Below are positions 35,763-45,965 of a stretch of DNA of 64,000 nucleotides, in pieces. Source of the stretch: Isoetes taiwanensis. Lineage: Eukaryota > Streptophyta > Lycopodiopsida > Isoetales > Isoetaceae. Below the pieces are notes generated by a model, which searched no databases, was not told where the DNA came from, and worked only from the letters and a program-made list of their open reading frames with translations. The position numbers and the translations under genes are program-made. Each line of letters begins with the position of its first letter. The first letter of the stretch is position 1. The DNA lies in contig JAJEKV010000030.1 in assembly GCA_021234155.1 (NCBI GenBank), positions 13,442,381 to 13,506,380 of the forward strand, in the 5' to 3' direction.

Positions 35763-36742
35763 GTTTCTGGCCCAAGTTCCAGTTCTTCCAACTTAGATGA
35801 TGAAACCCTCGTTTCTGGCCCAAGTTCCAGTTCTTCCACCGGTATCCATTCCTTAGCTTCATGCTGGTCTAGAGTTTTTCTATCTCTATACAAGACACTC
35901 TCATTAAATACTACATCTCTGCTCACATATACTTTGCGCGTGACTGGGTTATACAATCTATACCCATTCGTCTCTTCGTCATAACCTACTAAAAATGTGC
36001 ACACACTGCGGTCATCTAGTTTTCTCCTTAATTCTTCTGGCACCAACATATAGGCGAGACATCCATAGACTTTAAATCGTCGCACATACTGCCTTTTCCC
36101 TATCCAGAGTTCTTCTGGTACTCCATTTTTTACTGCAACTGTGGGCAACCTATTCTGAATATAACAAACTGCTGCAACTGCTTCTCCCCATAAATTGTTC
36201 GGTAACCCTGCATGCTTAAGCATGGATCTGGCCGCATCCATAATGGTGCGATATTTGCGCTCTGCTACTCCATTTTGTTGCGGCGTATATCTGCAAGTAT
36301 ATTGTCTTCGTATTCCTCGCATCTGGCAATACATGTTAAATTCTGACGATCTATATTCTCCACCAAGGTCAGACCTTAAACACTTAACTTGCAATGATGT
36401 CTCCCTTTCTACTTCAGCAACATACAACATAAAGGCATCAAACATTTGGTCCTTGGTTTTCAAAAAATAACACTTTGTGCGTCTACTGAAATCATATATA
36501 AATGTGGCGAAATAAGACTTAGCGCCATGCCTTTCAACTTGCATAGGCCCACAAACATCTGAATGCACTAATTCAAGCAAATCATGCGCTCTCCTTCCTT
36601 TATTCCTAAATGCCAATCTATGTTGTTTGCCTAACATGCATGCTTCACAGACATCATCAATCTCAGCATTTTCAAAATGCAACTCATCCAAAAGATTATC
36701 CCTTTTAGCAATCTTAATATTATTGTAATTTACATGACCCAA
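35714..36742 (-). pseudogene. Copia GAG-pre-integrase zinc finger and integrase
   Basis: LGHVNYNNI and CEACMLGKQHR form the HHCC zinc finger. The core follows: LVHSDVCGPM (first Asp), RSDLGGEY (second Asp), TPQQNGVAERK (Glu), then WGEAVAAVCYIQNRLP and the VYGCLAY / FLVGYDEETNGYRLY C-terminal motifs. The DDE residues are all present. The enzyme would join cDNA ends to host DNA. The frame is 342 codons and is damaged only at its C-terminal end. Confidence 0.93.
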
Positions 36743-36744
36743 CC

Positions 36745-37209
36745 TTAAGTGCCAAAGCTTTTTATGCTATCAAGGGGAGATACTTCATTGATAGTATCTT
36801 TGATTGTCTTAATGTCTAATTCAAACAAATTCTCTCTTCTTTGAGCTTCAAACAATTTAATACCTCCTTTAATAAACTTGCATCCATATTTGTGAAAGAA
36901 TAAATCAAACCCATTATCTACCAAATTCGCAACTGAAATCAAATTAAATAGCATCCCTGAGGCATATAATGTATTTGGCAAACTCAAAACATTCTTTCCA
37001 TTAACTATGATCCGCAAATCATCTTTGCCATGTACCTTCTGCATTGCTCCATTTCCCATCTGCACTGCTTTGAAATCCACATTTGGCTCAATGCATTTCA
37101 ATATGCTTGGTGAGCCCACCATGGAGACTTCAGCTCCAGAATCTACAGTTAATGTGTTAGATCTATCTGAAGATTCTTTTTCAATATTGACTTTGGATAT
37201 AGACTGCAT
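36745..37209 (-). pseudogene. Copia aspartic protease
   Basis: Frame with LTVDSGAEVSMVG, the active-site Asp-Ser-Gly-Ala of the retrotransposon protease, followed by VQMGNGA and KNVLSLPNTLYASGMLFNLISV (the copia Leu-x-x-V-L-Y/H-x-P segment). It ends with a segment related to the GAG-pre-integrase N-terminus. The frame to the integrase is shifted at about 36745. Confidence 0.9.
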
Positions 37210-37301
37210 AAGCTCAAAAGGGAAATCATATTCACTTACTTTTTCTTCTGTGAGAACTCCTACCGTTGGCGCTTCTTTGCTCGACGTCTCTCCGATGGTT
37301 G

Positions 37302-38005
37302 CTACAACCGCGCGCCCCCTTCCTCGACTAGTTGAACCACCTCCTCGGCTCCACTTTTCTCGATTTGGACATTCTGCCTTGATATGCCCTTACTCTTTAC
37401 ATCTATAGCACTGTATATGCTCTTCCCCCTTCCTCTACTTCTTCCGCGACCTCGACCCCTCCATCCTGTATACAAGGTCACAGGATGTTCTTCCTTTTCA
37501 CCTTCCAGGGGAGGAGCTGCTTTCACCAGCACGTCTTGCTCAAGCTCCGTCCTGATTGCTTCTACCGCCTCATCCAGAGTGGATGTTGTTCTTCTAACCA
37601 ACATGGCAAGATCCTTAAACGAAATCTGAAAAGCTCTAGTTAAGGCTAATACCTTTTGCTGCTCGTTATAGTGCACTCCCGCTCCTTCCAAATCATGTAT
37701 TAACAGCCTGAGATTGCGTATCAAAACCTTCAAATCGTCACCTTTCTTGTACTGCAAATTCCGCAACTTCATCTCCAAGACATCAATCTGTGATGACGTT
37801 TTTTATTCATATCTCTCCAGAAGATACACCCAAATTTTTTTTGCGCGCTTGTGCTAAATTTTAAGCACAATATTGCTTCCAATTTTGCCATGATTATTGT
37901 TTTGGCAATTTCTTCCTTCTCTTCATCCTCCAAAAAATCTTCTTCCTTAGTCTCTGATCCAGATCCAGATGTCTCTATTTTGACTTTCAGCTTCAGGGGT
38001 GTCAC
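37302..38005 (-). pseudogene. Copia gag with disrupted zinc knuckle
   Basis: Two frames: 38005-37769 (acidic, with LEDEEKEEIAKTIIMAKLE) and 37778-37302 (KLRNLQYKKGDDLKVLIRNL, RAFQISFKDLAMLVR, then an Arg-Gly-rich stretch). These match the UBN2/copia gag capsid region. In another frame at about 37.37-37.41 kb CYRCKE, a TAA, then GHIKAEC gives a CCHC knuckle in which the aromatic codon is a stop. So the RNA-binding end is broken. Confidence 0.85.
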
Positions 38006-38154
38006 CTTTCATTTGGTTGGATCAACCAAATCCCATAGCTTGTCTACTTGAGGGCCTGCATCACTTTGGCCTTCCAAAGCTGGAACCCAATCTCTCCTTC
38101 AAAAATTTCTGTGTTATTCATATGTTAACGCCAACCGACTGGCCATATCTTAGT

Positions 38155-38167
38155 GGCTCTGATACCA
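38155..38167 (-). promoter_or_regulatory. tRNA-Met primer-binding site
   Basis: TGGTATCAGAGCC on the minus strand, one base after the 5' LTR end (...GCAACA). It is complementary to the 3' end of plant initiator tRNA-Met, the usual copia primer. Confidence 0.92.
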
Positions 38168-38168
38168 C

Positions 38169-38275
38169 TGTTGCAATCAACCTACACAGCAATTCCTGCT
38201 TGAATGTTGCAGCCGAGAACCCAAGCAGCCTGTACAAGAATCAATCTTCTGTCACCTCTCTTCTCTCGGATTTAA
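38169..38275 (-). repeat. 5' LTR of the copia element, truncated
   Basis: Matches the first ~107 bp of 33505-33848 with a few substitutions, up to ...CTCTCGGATTTA. Beyond 38275 the sequence is unrelated to the other LTR, so the outer two thirds are missing or replaced. Confidence 0.85.
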
Positions 38276-39065
38276 CCGACAAGACTCCTGCAAATTCAGC
38301 TCTTCAAATCACCACGGGTCTGCTTCAGCAGACAATCAGCCCAACACTATGCCAATTATCCGAACCGATTCATAACAGGCGGATCTCTACACGCCTCATT
38401 AGGGCGGATTTGGGGTCTGAAAATGGCCCTTATCTTGGGCTAAAGATTTCCACGTCAGATTCGCCAGGACCAATAAGGTTTGCACATGTTTTACGAAAGT
38501 CAGTATTACTTGGCAGGTAGAAGGATGAGCAGGCTTACTTGGCATCCACATGGCGTATTTTCATAGGGGATGTCTGGCTTTTATTGCAACCATTTTTAAT
38601 GGCCCAGATTTTTTCGAGTCGCCAAACCCAAAAATAATGGTGACTTTGACCAGCCCTCTTGTCGCCACCAACTCCCTTTGTCAAATTTTGGCATAAACTT
38701 CGTATCAATACTCCGGCGCCTCTCGTGCATCCTCTCCGCCTTCACTCCTCATCCGCACCATGTCTCCTCATTTTACGTGTTCTTGCCCCATTTCTGAGGC
38801 TCCCAAGGTCAAGAAGTGGGAGGTTTTGTCTCAATAGGTTAGTGGGTGAGTATGCTTTTGCATCAACGAGGGCTGACATAGAGTTAAGCGACAAAGCGAC
38901 GATCGACGTATGCGGACACATTGGATAGGTAGGATAAAAGAGTTCAAGTTGAATTCTAGCGGCCGGAAAGTGGACATGCATATACCCCTTCTGATATGGC
39001 CAAAGAGCTAATCTCCACCAAAACGATTCCCAAAATTGCTCGCCAAATGGTAACCACCTTAATCG
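38276..39065. other. Region of unknown origin beside the truncated LTR
   Basis: Nothing recognisable. An open frame at 38659-38928 (plus) is Ser/Pro/Arg-rich with no domain. The C/T-rich passage at 38.69-38.80 kb resembles leaders of the 55-58 kb units. Confidence 0.4.
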
Positions 39066-39136
39066 GATCACACGACGCGAGGCTAGTCATTTGTCGGCTA
39101 CTTAACCGTGTAGAGATAGTTTGGCGTCGTGTGATC
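39066..39136. repeat. 71-bp hairpin with 13-bp perfect terminal inverted repeats
   Basis: GATCACACGACGC at 39066-39078 is repeated inverted at 39124-39136. A related hairpin is at 41242-41307. It looks like a very short MITE-like unit, but no TSD was identified. Confidence 0.75.
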
Positions 39137-40253
39137 TCCTTTATCTTTTCATTTCTTTCGCTGACACGTGTTTACAAACAACTTTATTGTGCGTGTTTAT
39201 GTTTATCGACGTCGTGGATGTCATTCCGCCCGAAAGTATTAGTAGTGTACTTGTCGTGTATCACATAGACATCGGAATTGTGCTTTTCCAAGGTATGGAT
39301 GCCGTGACCTTGCGGGGTATAGGCATCTGGTTTTACGGACATGATTATAACGTAAAGGTCGGAAACCGAGAGCTTGAGGCCTGAATTGCCCCCTAAGAAG
39401 TGAACTTTGTAAAGCACGCACTAATGAGAACAATGTAATTGCAATGAAGAAATGCATGGCTGACGAGGTGCAAGCGGAATGTCCGAAAACGGAGGCGTGA
39501 GGATGAGTTTCAAAATCTTCACACCGCTTGAGGTATTTGCTAACATATTCCAGATGGCGAGGAAGTTGAAAAGCTCGAAGACATATCACGTGCTTTCTCC
39601 CCCATTTTGTGGATGGCTTATTTTTGTTCAGGCACAGGATGTTCGATTCACCTAATCATCCGGTCAACTAACGAGGTCCTACAGAGTTAAGTCCTCCTTT
39701 AAGTTCGATACTTTCTTCCAAAACAATATTTATCGTTAATTGTCAACTAGAACGAAGGAAACGGAAAAAAGAGAGGCCGCGACAACTTTTTGGGGCCGTT
39801 TGAGGACCATGCCGGACACTTTCAGATGCGGTGGATATTCGAGTATGGAGAGGGAGGAAGTCATTTATCGGTGACCACCATGGAAGCGAATGGCCATTAT
39901 CGGGGCTAAAGAGTGCTAATGGAGACAAGAGGGAGATTGTGGCGACTTCCATTATTTTATTGATGGCATTAGGGTTGGTTACGAGGCAAGAGGAAATGTA
40001 AAGTTTAGTGAGTTCGGCGATCAACAAGAAATTGTCTATCACGCTTTGAATCTTGGTTTTTATGTGTTTTGCACGATGTTTTTAGGGTTCCGTATTTTTG
40101 TCCCGATATATTTTTTAGGGTTCCGTTAAATTATTTAAAAAACGTTACCATCATATTTTACTTTAACCACGCTTTTTACTATTTATCTCTTTGCCGGTTG
40201 TCTATTTTTTGTCGGTGTTAAGTAGTATAAAAGCCATCCATCCGTGAGAAGCC
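39137..40253. other. Stretch without a recognisable gene
   Basis: No frame resembles a known family. A TATAAAAG box lies at 40226-40233. Confidence 0.45.
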
Positions 40254-40439
40254 ATGGCAAGAACTAAACAAACCGCAAGGACCCATCCGTGGTGTAAGGT
40301 CAGTGATTACGTTAGTCCGCCTTCTTCTTCATCCGAATCAAGTCTCTCGATAGAGATTCTCCTCCTCCCACCATGCCTACCGAAGACCCGGAAAAAACTC
40401 CATGGTCAGACGGCCGAGAAGCGGCCTCCGAGTAAGTAG
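40254..40439 (+). CDS. Short ORF starting with the histone H3 tail sequence
   Basis: The 61-codon frame begins MARTKQTAR, exactly the initiator Met plus residues 1-8 of histone H3 including Lys4, but then leaves H3 completely (THPWCKVSD..., then Ser-rich and Lys/Arg-rich parts). It could be a tiny H3 fragment fused to other sequence, a remnant with indels, or chance. A TATA box about 28 nt upstream is too close to allow a normal leader if it drives this ORF. A GAG|TAAGT-like donor near 40430 could mean a longer spliced product with the frame at 40568-40756, but there is no domain to support this. Confidence 0.35.
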   Translation: MARTKQTARTHPWCKVSDYVSPPSSSSESSLSIEILLLPPCLPKTRKKLHGQTAEKRPPSK

Positions 40440-41241
40440 GGAGGTGCACTCGGGTTCTAGATGGAGGATGGAAATGTGAGACCGCCCGAAGCCGAGAATA
40501 TGATGCCGGATTAATTGGCAGTCAGTCTTCTGCTCTTATCGCTCCCTCCCGCTCCTCCTGTGGATGTGTGAGACCTTCAAATCAAAGAAGGAGGCCCAAC
40601 ACCAAAGGGGAAGGCTACCCACTAAATGTGAGGAGATTCGGGAAGAGCTTCCACGAGGACCAGCCCGCAAATGGGGGTGAGGATACCACGAAGAGTTCAC
40701 GAAAGAAAATGTGCTCCAAATGCCGGGTGGGTGAGGGTAGTGGCCTGAGTTTTTAAGACTAAGCTCCCATTAAAAGCAGCGAGATTAAGAAGTATCGGAG
40801 AGCGGTGATGGTCATTCCGCCTCCCATTTGCGGCTCGTGAAAGAGATTTCGCAAGAGTGTGGTCGCGATACATCATACGAAGCATGGGACTAAGCAACTC
40901 CCTTAAATGCTCTTCAAAATGGCTTCGGCGGTTAGTGTTTGGCATGCTCGAAGACTCGCTGACTTTGCGACAATACATGCCAAGGGTGGACTGTCATGCC
41001 CAAGGACATAAACCTCGTCCACGCGATAAGGGATCCCCGGAAAGTACTATGGTCAAAATTTTATGGTCAATACAACAAGAAAGACCCCTCGAGAAAAAAG
41101 TTGCCAGAAGTGCCTTTGTGTTTTTTCATATGTATAATATTTCTTAATGTAATGGCTTTATAAGCTGAATCTCTTAGTCCATTTCTTTCTTAGAAGCCTA
41201 GCTTCGCACTTTGTATTTTTTTTTTTATGTTATAATGCGAG
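40440..41241. other. Unassigned stretch downstream of the H3-like ORF
   Basis: Contains a small basic frame (40568-40756) ending in KMCSKCRVGEGSG and another at 40857-41147; neither is recognised. They may be exons of a decayed gene that begins near 40.25 kb. Confidence 0.35.
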
Positions 41242-41307
41242 GATCACCGACGACGCGACAAGCATTGTGCTTTTTGTTGCACATAGTAGTCTTCGCGTCG
41301 TGTGATC
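41242..41307. repeat. 66-bp hairpin related to 39066-39136
   Basis: The right arm GCGTCGTGTGATC (41295-41307) is identical to that of the first hairpin. The left arm GATCACCGACGACGC has a small insertion. It is followed three bases later by telomere-like repeats. Confidence 0.7.
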
Positions 41308-41310
41308 CAA

Positions 41311-41333
41311 CCCTAACCCTAACCCTAACCCTA
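41311..41333. repeat. Four interstitial CCCTAA (TTAGGG) units
   Basis: CCCTAACCCTAACCCTAACC plus CTA. This is the six-base vertebrate-type telomere unit, not the seven-base CCCTAAA of most plants. It is short, so chance or a small insertion during repair are both possible. Confidence 0.9.
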
Positions 41334-43011
41334 GAATGTATGCGACAAATCTCCCCACAAATCGGTGTGTCCCCTTTTTATAATCGACAACGGCTGCTTG
41401 AGTTCAAAGTGATGCGCCTTACCACTCCTGGAACATCTTGTTTTCGTCTAAACATCTTGTTTTAAGCTGCTTTTCGCCATGGATTGTTATGTGAAGTTCA
41501 CGGAATGTATGCATCCGCCCCTCATGACAACGAGGAAGTTCTTGTGGAAATTGGCGATTTATCCGGATTCTATTGCAAGGAGTTGGACATCATGGCAAAC
41601 AAGAAGCGAAACTTGGATGCTATCGCTGAGGTTGCCTTAGCTTTCACCCGGACCGCTTGGTCTCGGCCAAGACGCCCTTTGCGGATGTCCACGGCTCGTG
41701 GATTCCAAAACCAGCTCTAGAGGAGGCTTCCCATTTGCAAGCGAGGGAAGATGTTTTTCAAGAATGCTTTAGCATAGCGGCTCCTCCCCGTTGGCGTCCT
41801 TGTGCTTAAGAAGGTATCTTATTTTGCTTCGCTTGCATTTGCTGGTTATTGCATTACGCATTCGGCCGCCAAACCGAATACAATCGGAAACAATGAAATC
41901 TTTAAGCCAAGGGCCGGGTTATGTGTGATGATGTTGACTATGGCGTAGAAATGGAGATAGATCTACAAGAAGAAGAGCAAGAATGTAGGAGTTTTAGCCC
42001 CGACGACCGCCTTGGGTGAACCCGGAGGAGGGAGATGATTCAAGGTGATGAGGATGGGGATGAGGATGAAAAGAAGTTGTCTCCACATAACGCCAATTTT
42101 AGTGGAAGGCAAAGAATACAAGTCGTATTTAATTAAAGTGGGACTCATTCCATTCCCATTTTTTTGAACCCTAAGTTAATTTACATAAAAGTAGCACCAG
42201 GCCGAAAACTATCCTTAATTGAATTTTTGAATAAAACTCAATCCGAAAATTTTGTCTTTGCTTTTCCCAGTTCGAGTCGAGAACAAAAACAATGCAACTG
42301 AAACAAAGGAAATTCATTAAAAGTTTGAAACCAAAGATGTAGTTGAAAAGAATTTTTATTAATAAATTGAACAGATACAATGTATTTTTACATCGGACGC
42401 AGAGACCATGGCGGTGTCTTGTCACTACTATCCCACATCATCTTGGTAGGTGGTCCACCTTAGGGGATTAACTTGTGGCTTCTTCATGCCGTCTGTAAGC
42501 CTTGGGGCAACCTCGAAGAGTTTGGAATGCCTCACGCGTGGAGGTGCCTCTGAGCTACCACGACCTGTCCACAGACTTCTCCACTTTTCGCCTCCGCACC
42601 TTTCATCGAATATGCTCCTTCCCCAACCTCCGTGGATGTTATGCAATGCTTGCAATATGCCTTGAGCTTCTGGACTTTCTCTTTGTTCTTCGCCGTTTCT
42701 TTATTCCTCGTGGTGTAGCGAGCAACCTCTCGGTCGGCGAGCAACCTTGTCCCAAAAGGCCGGGCAAGAGTGTAGCGGACCGGATCTCGTTCGAGTAACG
42801 GTTTTCTTCCGCTTTGAGCGGGATCCGTCCCGCTGAGCGGCTCGATGCCCGAAGGATGCGCGGCCGGTGTCGGATCTCGTGCCGGAACCACCCGGAGCAA
42901 GGAGAGTATGATTAACAATTACGGTTGTCATTAGTCAAAAAGAACGTTGAAATCAAATTACAACGGAGAACATTCATTCCATACAACCGCATCCAATGAC
43001 GCCGAGTAGTG
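41334..43011. other. GC-variable region with no supported gene
   Basis: Several open frames (41484-41720; 42502-42798; minus 42532-42918) have no recognisable domain. The minus frames around 42.43-42.66 kb (ending PLRWTTYQDDVG) may be part of the decayed minus-strand gene to the right. Confidence 0.4.
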
Positions 43012-43262
43012 TCTTTCGACACAGTCGAAAGGCCCATAAAAGTCAAAGTACAACCATTCTCATTAGAATATGGTTGCATCCAATCACACACGAAGCATAC
43101 AAATGCTTTTGTCAACGAGACAACTAGCATGCCTTTCTCGACTTCGCGAAAAAAGTCGAAAAGTCCTGTGAAACCCAATGTACAAGCATTATCATAATAG
43201 ATTGTACAAGCATTTCATCAACACGACAAGCATGCCTTTCTCGACTCGTGAGTCGAAAAGGC
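43012..43262. repeat. Three palindrome units in tandem
   Basis: Degraded palindromes at 43012-43033, 43131-43162 and 43234-43262, about 100 bp apart. Between them similar phrases recur (ATGTACAAGCATT, TTCATCAACACGACAAGCATG). They lie on the 3' side of the FCP1-like gene. Confidence 0.8.
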
Positions 43263-43389
43263 ATCGAAAACTCAATATACAAGTATATTCATTACAAAAT
43301 GGTCAATACATGTGTTCAAGTTCGATTACAATATTCACACAATTTGACTATCCGCGAGGGGTCACTCTTCTTGTTCACCAAAGTATTTG

Positions 43390-44192
43390 TCGCCCATAGC
43401 TTTCATGATCGGGCTTGTTTCTCGATCGGGTTCCGTGGAGGCTCGGATAGTTCGTAAGCACATCGGGCGACAAGAATGGCAAAGAGGATTCCGCCAAGAC
43501 AGATGTAGTCCGGCGGACAACCACCTATCTCGCTCTCATATTCTTCGTGTCGATATGGCTTAGCAATGATTGTATTTTTATGCTATGATAGCACTTGTAG
43601 GCGGAGTCGCCTATGATCGCAGCGTGTTGTGTTTGCCAAAGTCCCGAATTGCTCATAAACACCGCCCAGCCTTTTCACCATTATAGGCTTCCCTTTGTGA
43701 TGGCCGGATCGAGGTCCTTCACATGCTCGACCCTTTCGCTTTCCCCAAACGAACTTGAACTTCAAAACTGAAATGCCGAACACCAAGAACATTGACAATA
43801 TTTTTCTTTTGCCATACAAGACCATATGGCCACTTCAATCCCGCGCGTGCACCATTCAATAATTTCCTTAGCTCGGGCCTCTGGATACACTATTTTATGC
43901 TCTCGCTTTCACCGGGATCCGAGGTGTTAATCTCGGGACGCCTTTGTCGTGGTATACCGCAGCTAATACTCCATTGACGCCAAATATTACAAGCTTGGTG
44001 GGACCACCGATCCCGCTTGAGTTTGGCTCGACCATATTTCCTGTTCATCGGGATCCAAATGCGGGATCATTAACTTTTCGTGTTCTTTCCGGCCGCGGAG
44101 CGGTCTTGCTCGATTTTCATTCGCATTCTCCTCGCGACGCGGAACCGTTGGAATCCATTGACAATGATCCGGACTCGTTGAGCTCGAATTCC
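43390..44192 (-). pseudogene. FCP1/NLI-type HAD phosphatase domain, last exon(s), broken
   Basis: On the minus strand, after an acceptor TTTCAG ending at 44193, the exon carries VIFGVNGVL (about 43.98 kb), then WCTR...EVAIWSCMAKENIVNVL (about 43.83 kb), FKFVWGKRKGRACEG, GKPIMVKRLGGVYEQFG (about 43.68 kb) and GDSAYKCYHS (about 43.60 kb). These match, in order, the DLNGLL, AIWS, FVW, KPL..V and DDSPYK motifs of plant FCP1-like (NLI-interacting) HAD phosphatases that act on RNA polymerase II CTD or other phosphoproteins. Frame changes separate them. The nucleophile Asp is Gly here (codon at 43981-43979, GAC to GGC) and the first Asp of DDS is Gly. Catalysis would be lost. The exon is preceded by unidentified exons at 44331-45965. 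Confidence 0.72.
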
Positions 44193-44330
44193 CTGAAATG
44201 ATGACAACCGCCGAAGGGAACGAGTATTCTCGACTCGCGAAGTCGAGAATGACAAGAAAAGGTATTGAAAGGAATGAAGTTTTTCTCGACTCGCGAGTCG
44301 AGAAACACCGTTAGAGCAAAGTAAACTCAC
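44193..44330 (-). other. Predicted intron carrying two palindromes
   Basis: Donor GAG|GTGAGT (44331/44330) and acceptor TTTCAG (44198-44193) on the minus strand. Inside lie palindromes at 44226-44250 and 44282-44305; the second is a perfect 24-nt palindrome (arm TTTCTCGACTCG). As RNA these would fold into strong hairpins in the intron. Confidence 0.55.
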
Positions 44331-45965
44331 CTCAATCTCAGGTTTTCAATAATGTTTTCGGCAGCATTCTGGTCCAATCCTTCGACATCCTCGTCTCCGT
44401 CAGGTTTGTCTCCCTCGTCCTCGTCGTCTTTACTGCTTCCATTTGTCTTCCTCCCCTTGAAATGCTCATGAAGCAGATCCAAGTATGACCGAATGGTTTC
44501 AACCATGTCCTTATTTCCAACCACGGATATAGGTTTCATTCCAAACAAAGATAGCCCCCGAGAGAACAGCCATTCATGTACCACTCAGATAAATTTGATC
44601 TTCCTCACCAAGCCGGTTATGAAGTACTTGATAACTCTTGGCCGGATAGGAATTCTATGTATAGGACCTGGTCGCACCATCCTTGCCGACCTTGTCCATC
44701 GATGGAACATCCTCCATAAACCTGCCCCTTCCGTGGTTCCATCTCGCTCTTGAGAGATCATGAACTTGTCGAGATAATGATGCTCGCTAGACCACCACTT
44801 ATCCGTGTCGACCACCGATCTTGAAATCAAAACCAAAACTATGTTGGCAAAGCTTGGTGCCTTCGGCAAGCCAAGTCCGCACTCATGATCAAGTTCAGAT
44901 ATGGAGTGCATGATCTTGTTGGTGAAGTTAATATCACCGCCCATTGGGAGACAAAGCAGCTTGTTTGATTGCCCGCATGCAAAAGACAAGGAAACCGAAA
45001 GTATCCAGGTCGGTCATGTCCGTTACACGCCTTGTACCATCGCTTCTATGTCAGCTTTGTCATAAAAAGGGTGGGGTCTTCGATCATATTGATGGCAAAT
45101 AGTGCCACGGGTCCAGTGCCGCCTGCACCACCAAATCCCTTTGTGTCCCAAAGTAACCAGAAATGGGGAGCTATCGTCTGCTTTAAATGGGACCACCCCG
45201 AATCCAAGCTTCCTTTCGTAATTGCCATAGCACGCTCGTGGAAAGGAAGGGTTTTGACGTTACGCTTCAGCTTTGGTGTTGATGTAGGGTTGACATAGAC
45301 GGTTCAATTCCTTCATGTCTTCCTCATCAAGGGCAGCCTTTTCCTTGTAATAATCAAATTCATGGTATTCATTAGATGCAACGTTGCAGAACTCCGTGAT
45401 GCCTTCTTCTAACGCACGCCGCCGCTTTTAGGACCGCGGGCATAATCCTTTGCGCCCCGCACTTTAGAACTCCCCGGTCTTCCTCGCCAGATTGTTCCTC
45501 CAAGATTTTGCCTTGTAGGTCAAGCGCTTTGTCCGTGAGGCCCCAGATCCTCTTCATGAACTGCTTGTCAAACAACTTGGGGTCGGGCCTGCTTGGAAAT
45601 TCTCCATTGCTGTCCTTCAGCTTGCCTCTTGTCCATTGAGCCCATATTTCAGTCCATTTCTCCCAGACCGCCTCAGTGCTAAGAATGAGGTCGTATTGGT
45701 CTGAGAGAGACTCCCTGCCTTTCCTTGGTGTTCTCTTCTTCTTCTCCTCTTCTTCCTCTCCCTCGTCATCTTCCTGTCCCTCCAGCAGAACATATCTGCA
45801 TAGTTTCTCAAAGGTCTTCCACTTATCCGAGGGAGCCCTGTTTCCTTTAGGACGCTGAGGACAACCCAATGCTTTCCACTGTTGCCTAGCGTGTATGATC
45901 TGGTCAGGATAAGGGCTGCATTCGCACAATGTACCAATGTCGAGCATGAAAGTATCTACAAACAC
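44331..45965 (-). pseudogene. Central exon(s) of the FCP1-linked gene, unknown domain
   Basis: Acceptor TTATTCACAG ends at 45966; the exon starts GTGTTTGTAGATACTTTC and encodes DQIIHARQQWKALGCPQRPK, SDKWKTFEKLCRYVLLEGQ, a Glu/Lys-rich acidic stretch, then VWEKWTEIWAQWTRGKLKDS. Further along in other frames: SPFLVTLGHKGIWW-like, FTNKIMHSISELDHECGLG, DTDKWWSSEHHYLDKF, and finally VETIRSYLDLLHEHFKG with an acidic tail before the donor at 44331. I do not recognise this family. It reads as about 540 residues of a conserved protein broken by several indels. Residues downstream suggest it is fused to the FCP1-like domain. The part from about 45465 upward exists again at 60.4 kb. Confidence 0.6.

Larger units (their letters stand above)
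33505..38275 (-). mobile_element. Ty1-copia LTR retrotransposon, degraded
   Basis: Orientation is minus. From right to left: partial 5' LTR (38169-38275), PBS complementary to initiator tRNA-Met (TGGTATCAGAGCC, 38167-38155), gag, protease, integrase, RT, RNase H, polypurine tract (33861-33849) and 3' LTR (33505-33848). The domain order PR-IN-RT-RH is that of Ty1-copia. Damage includes an in-frame TAA in the gag zinc knuckle, a TGA at 35274-35272 before the RT, and at least two frameshifts. Only about 107 bp of the 5' LTR matches the 3' LTR, so no TSD can be tested. Confidence 0.93.

Noticed and set aside
34000-38000. Plus-strand open frames across the copia element
   Set aside because: They mirror the minus-strand gag-pol frames and have no domain similarity.
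41311-41333. A true chromosome end or telomere
   Set aside because: There are only four units, inside a continuous sequence with repeats on both sides.
45676-45858. Ser/Phe-rich plus-strand ORF
   Set aside because: It is the reverse of the Glu/Lys-rich stretch of the minus-strand exon.
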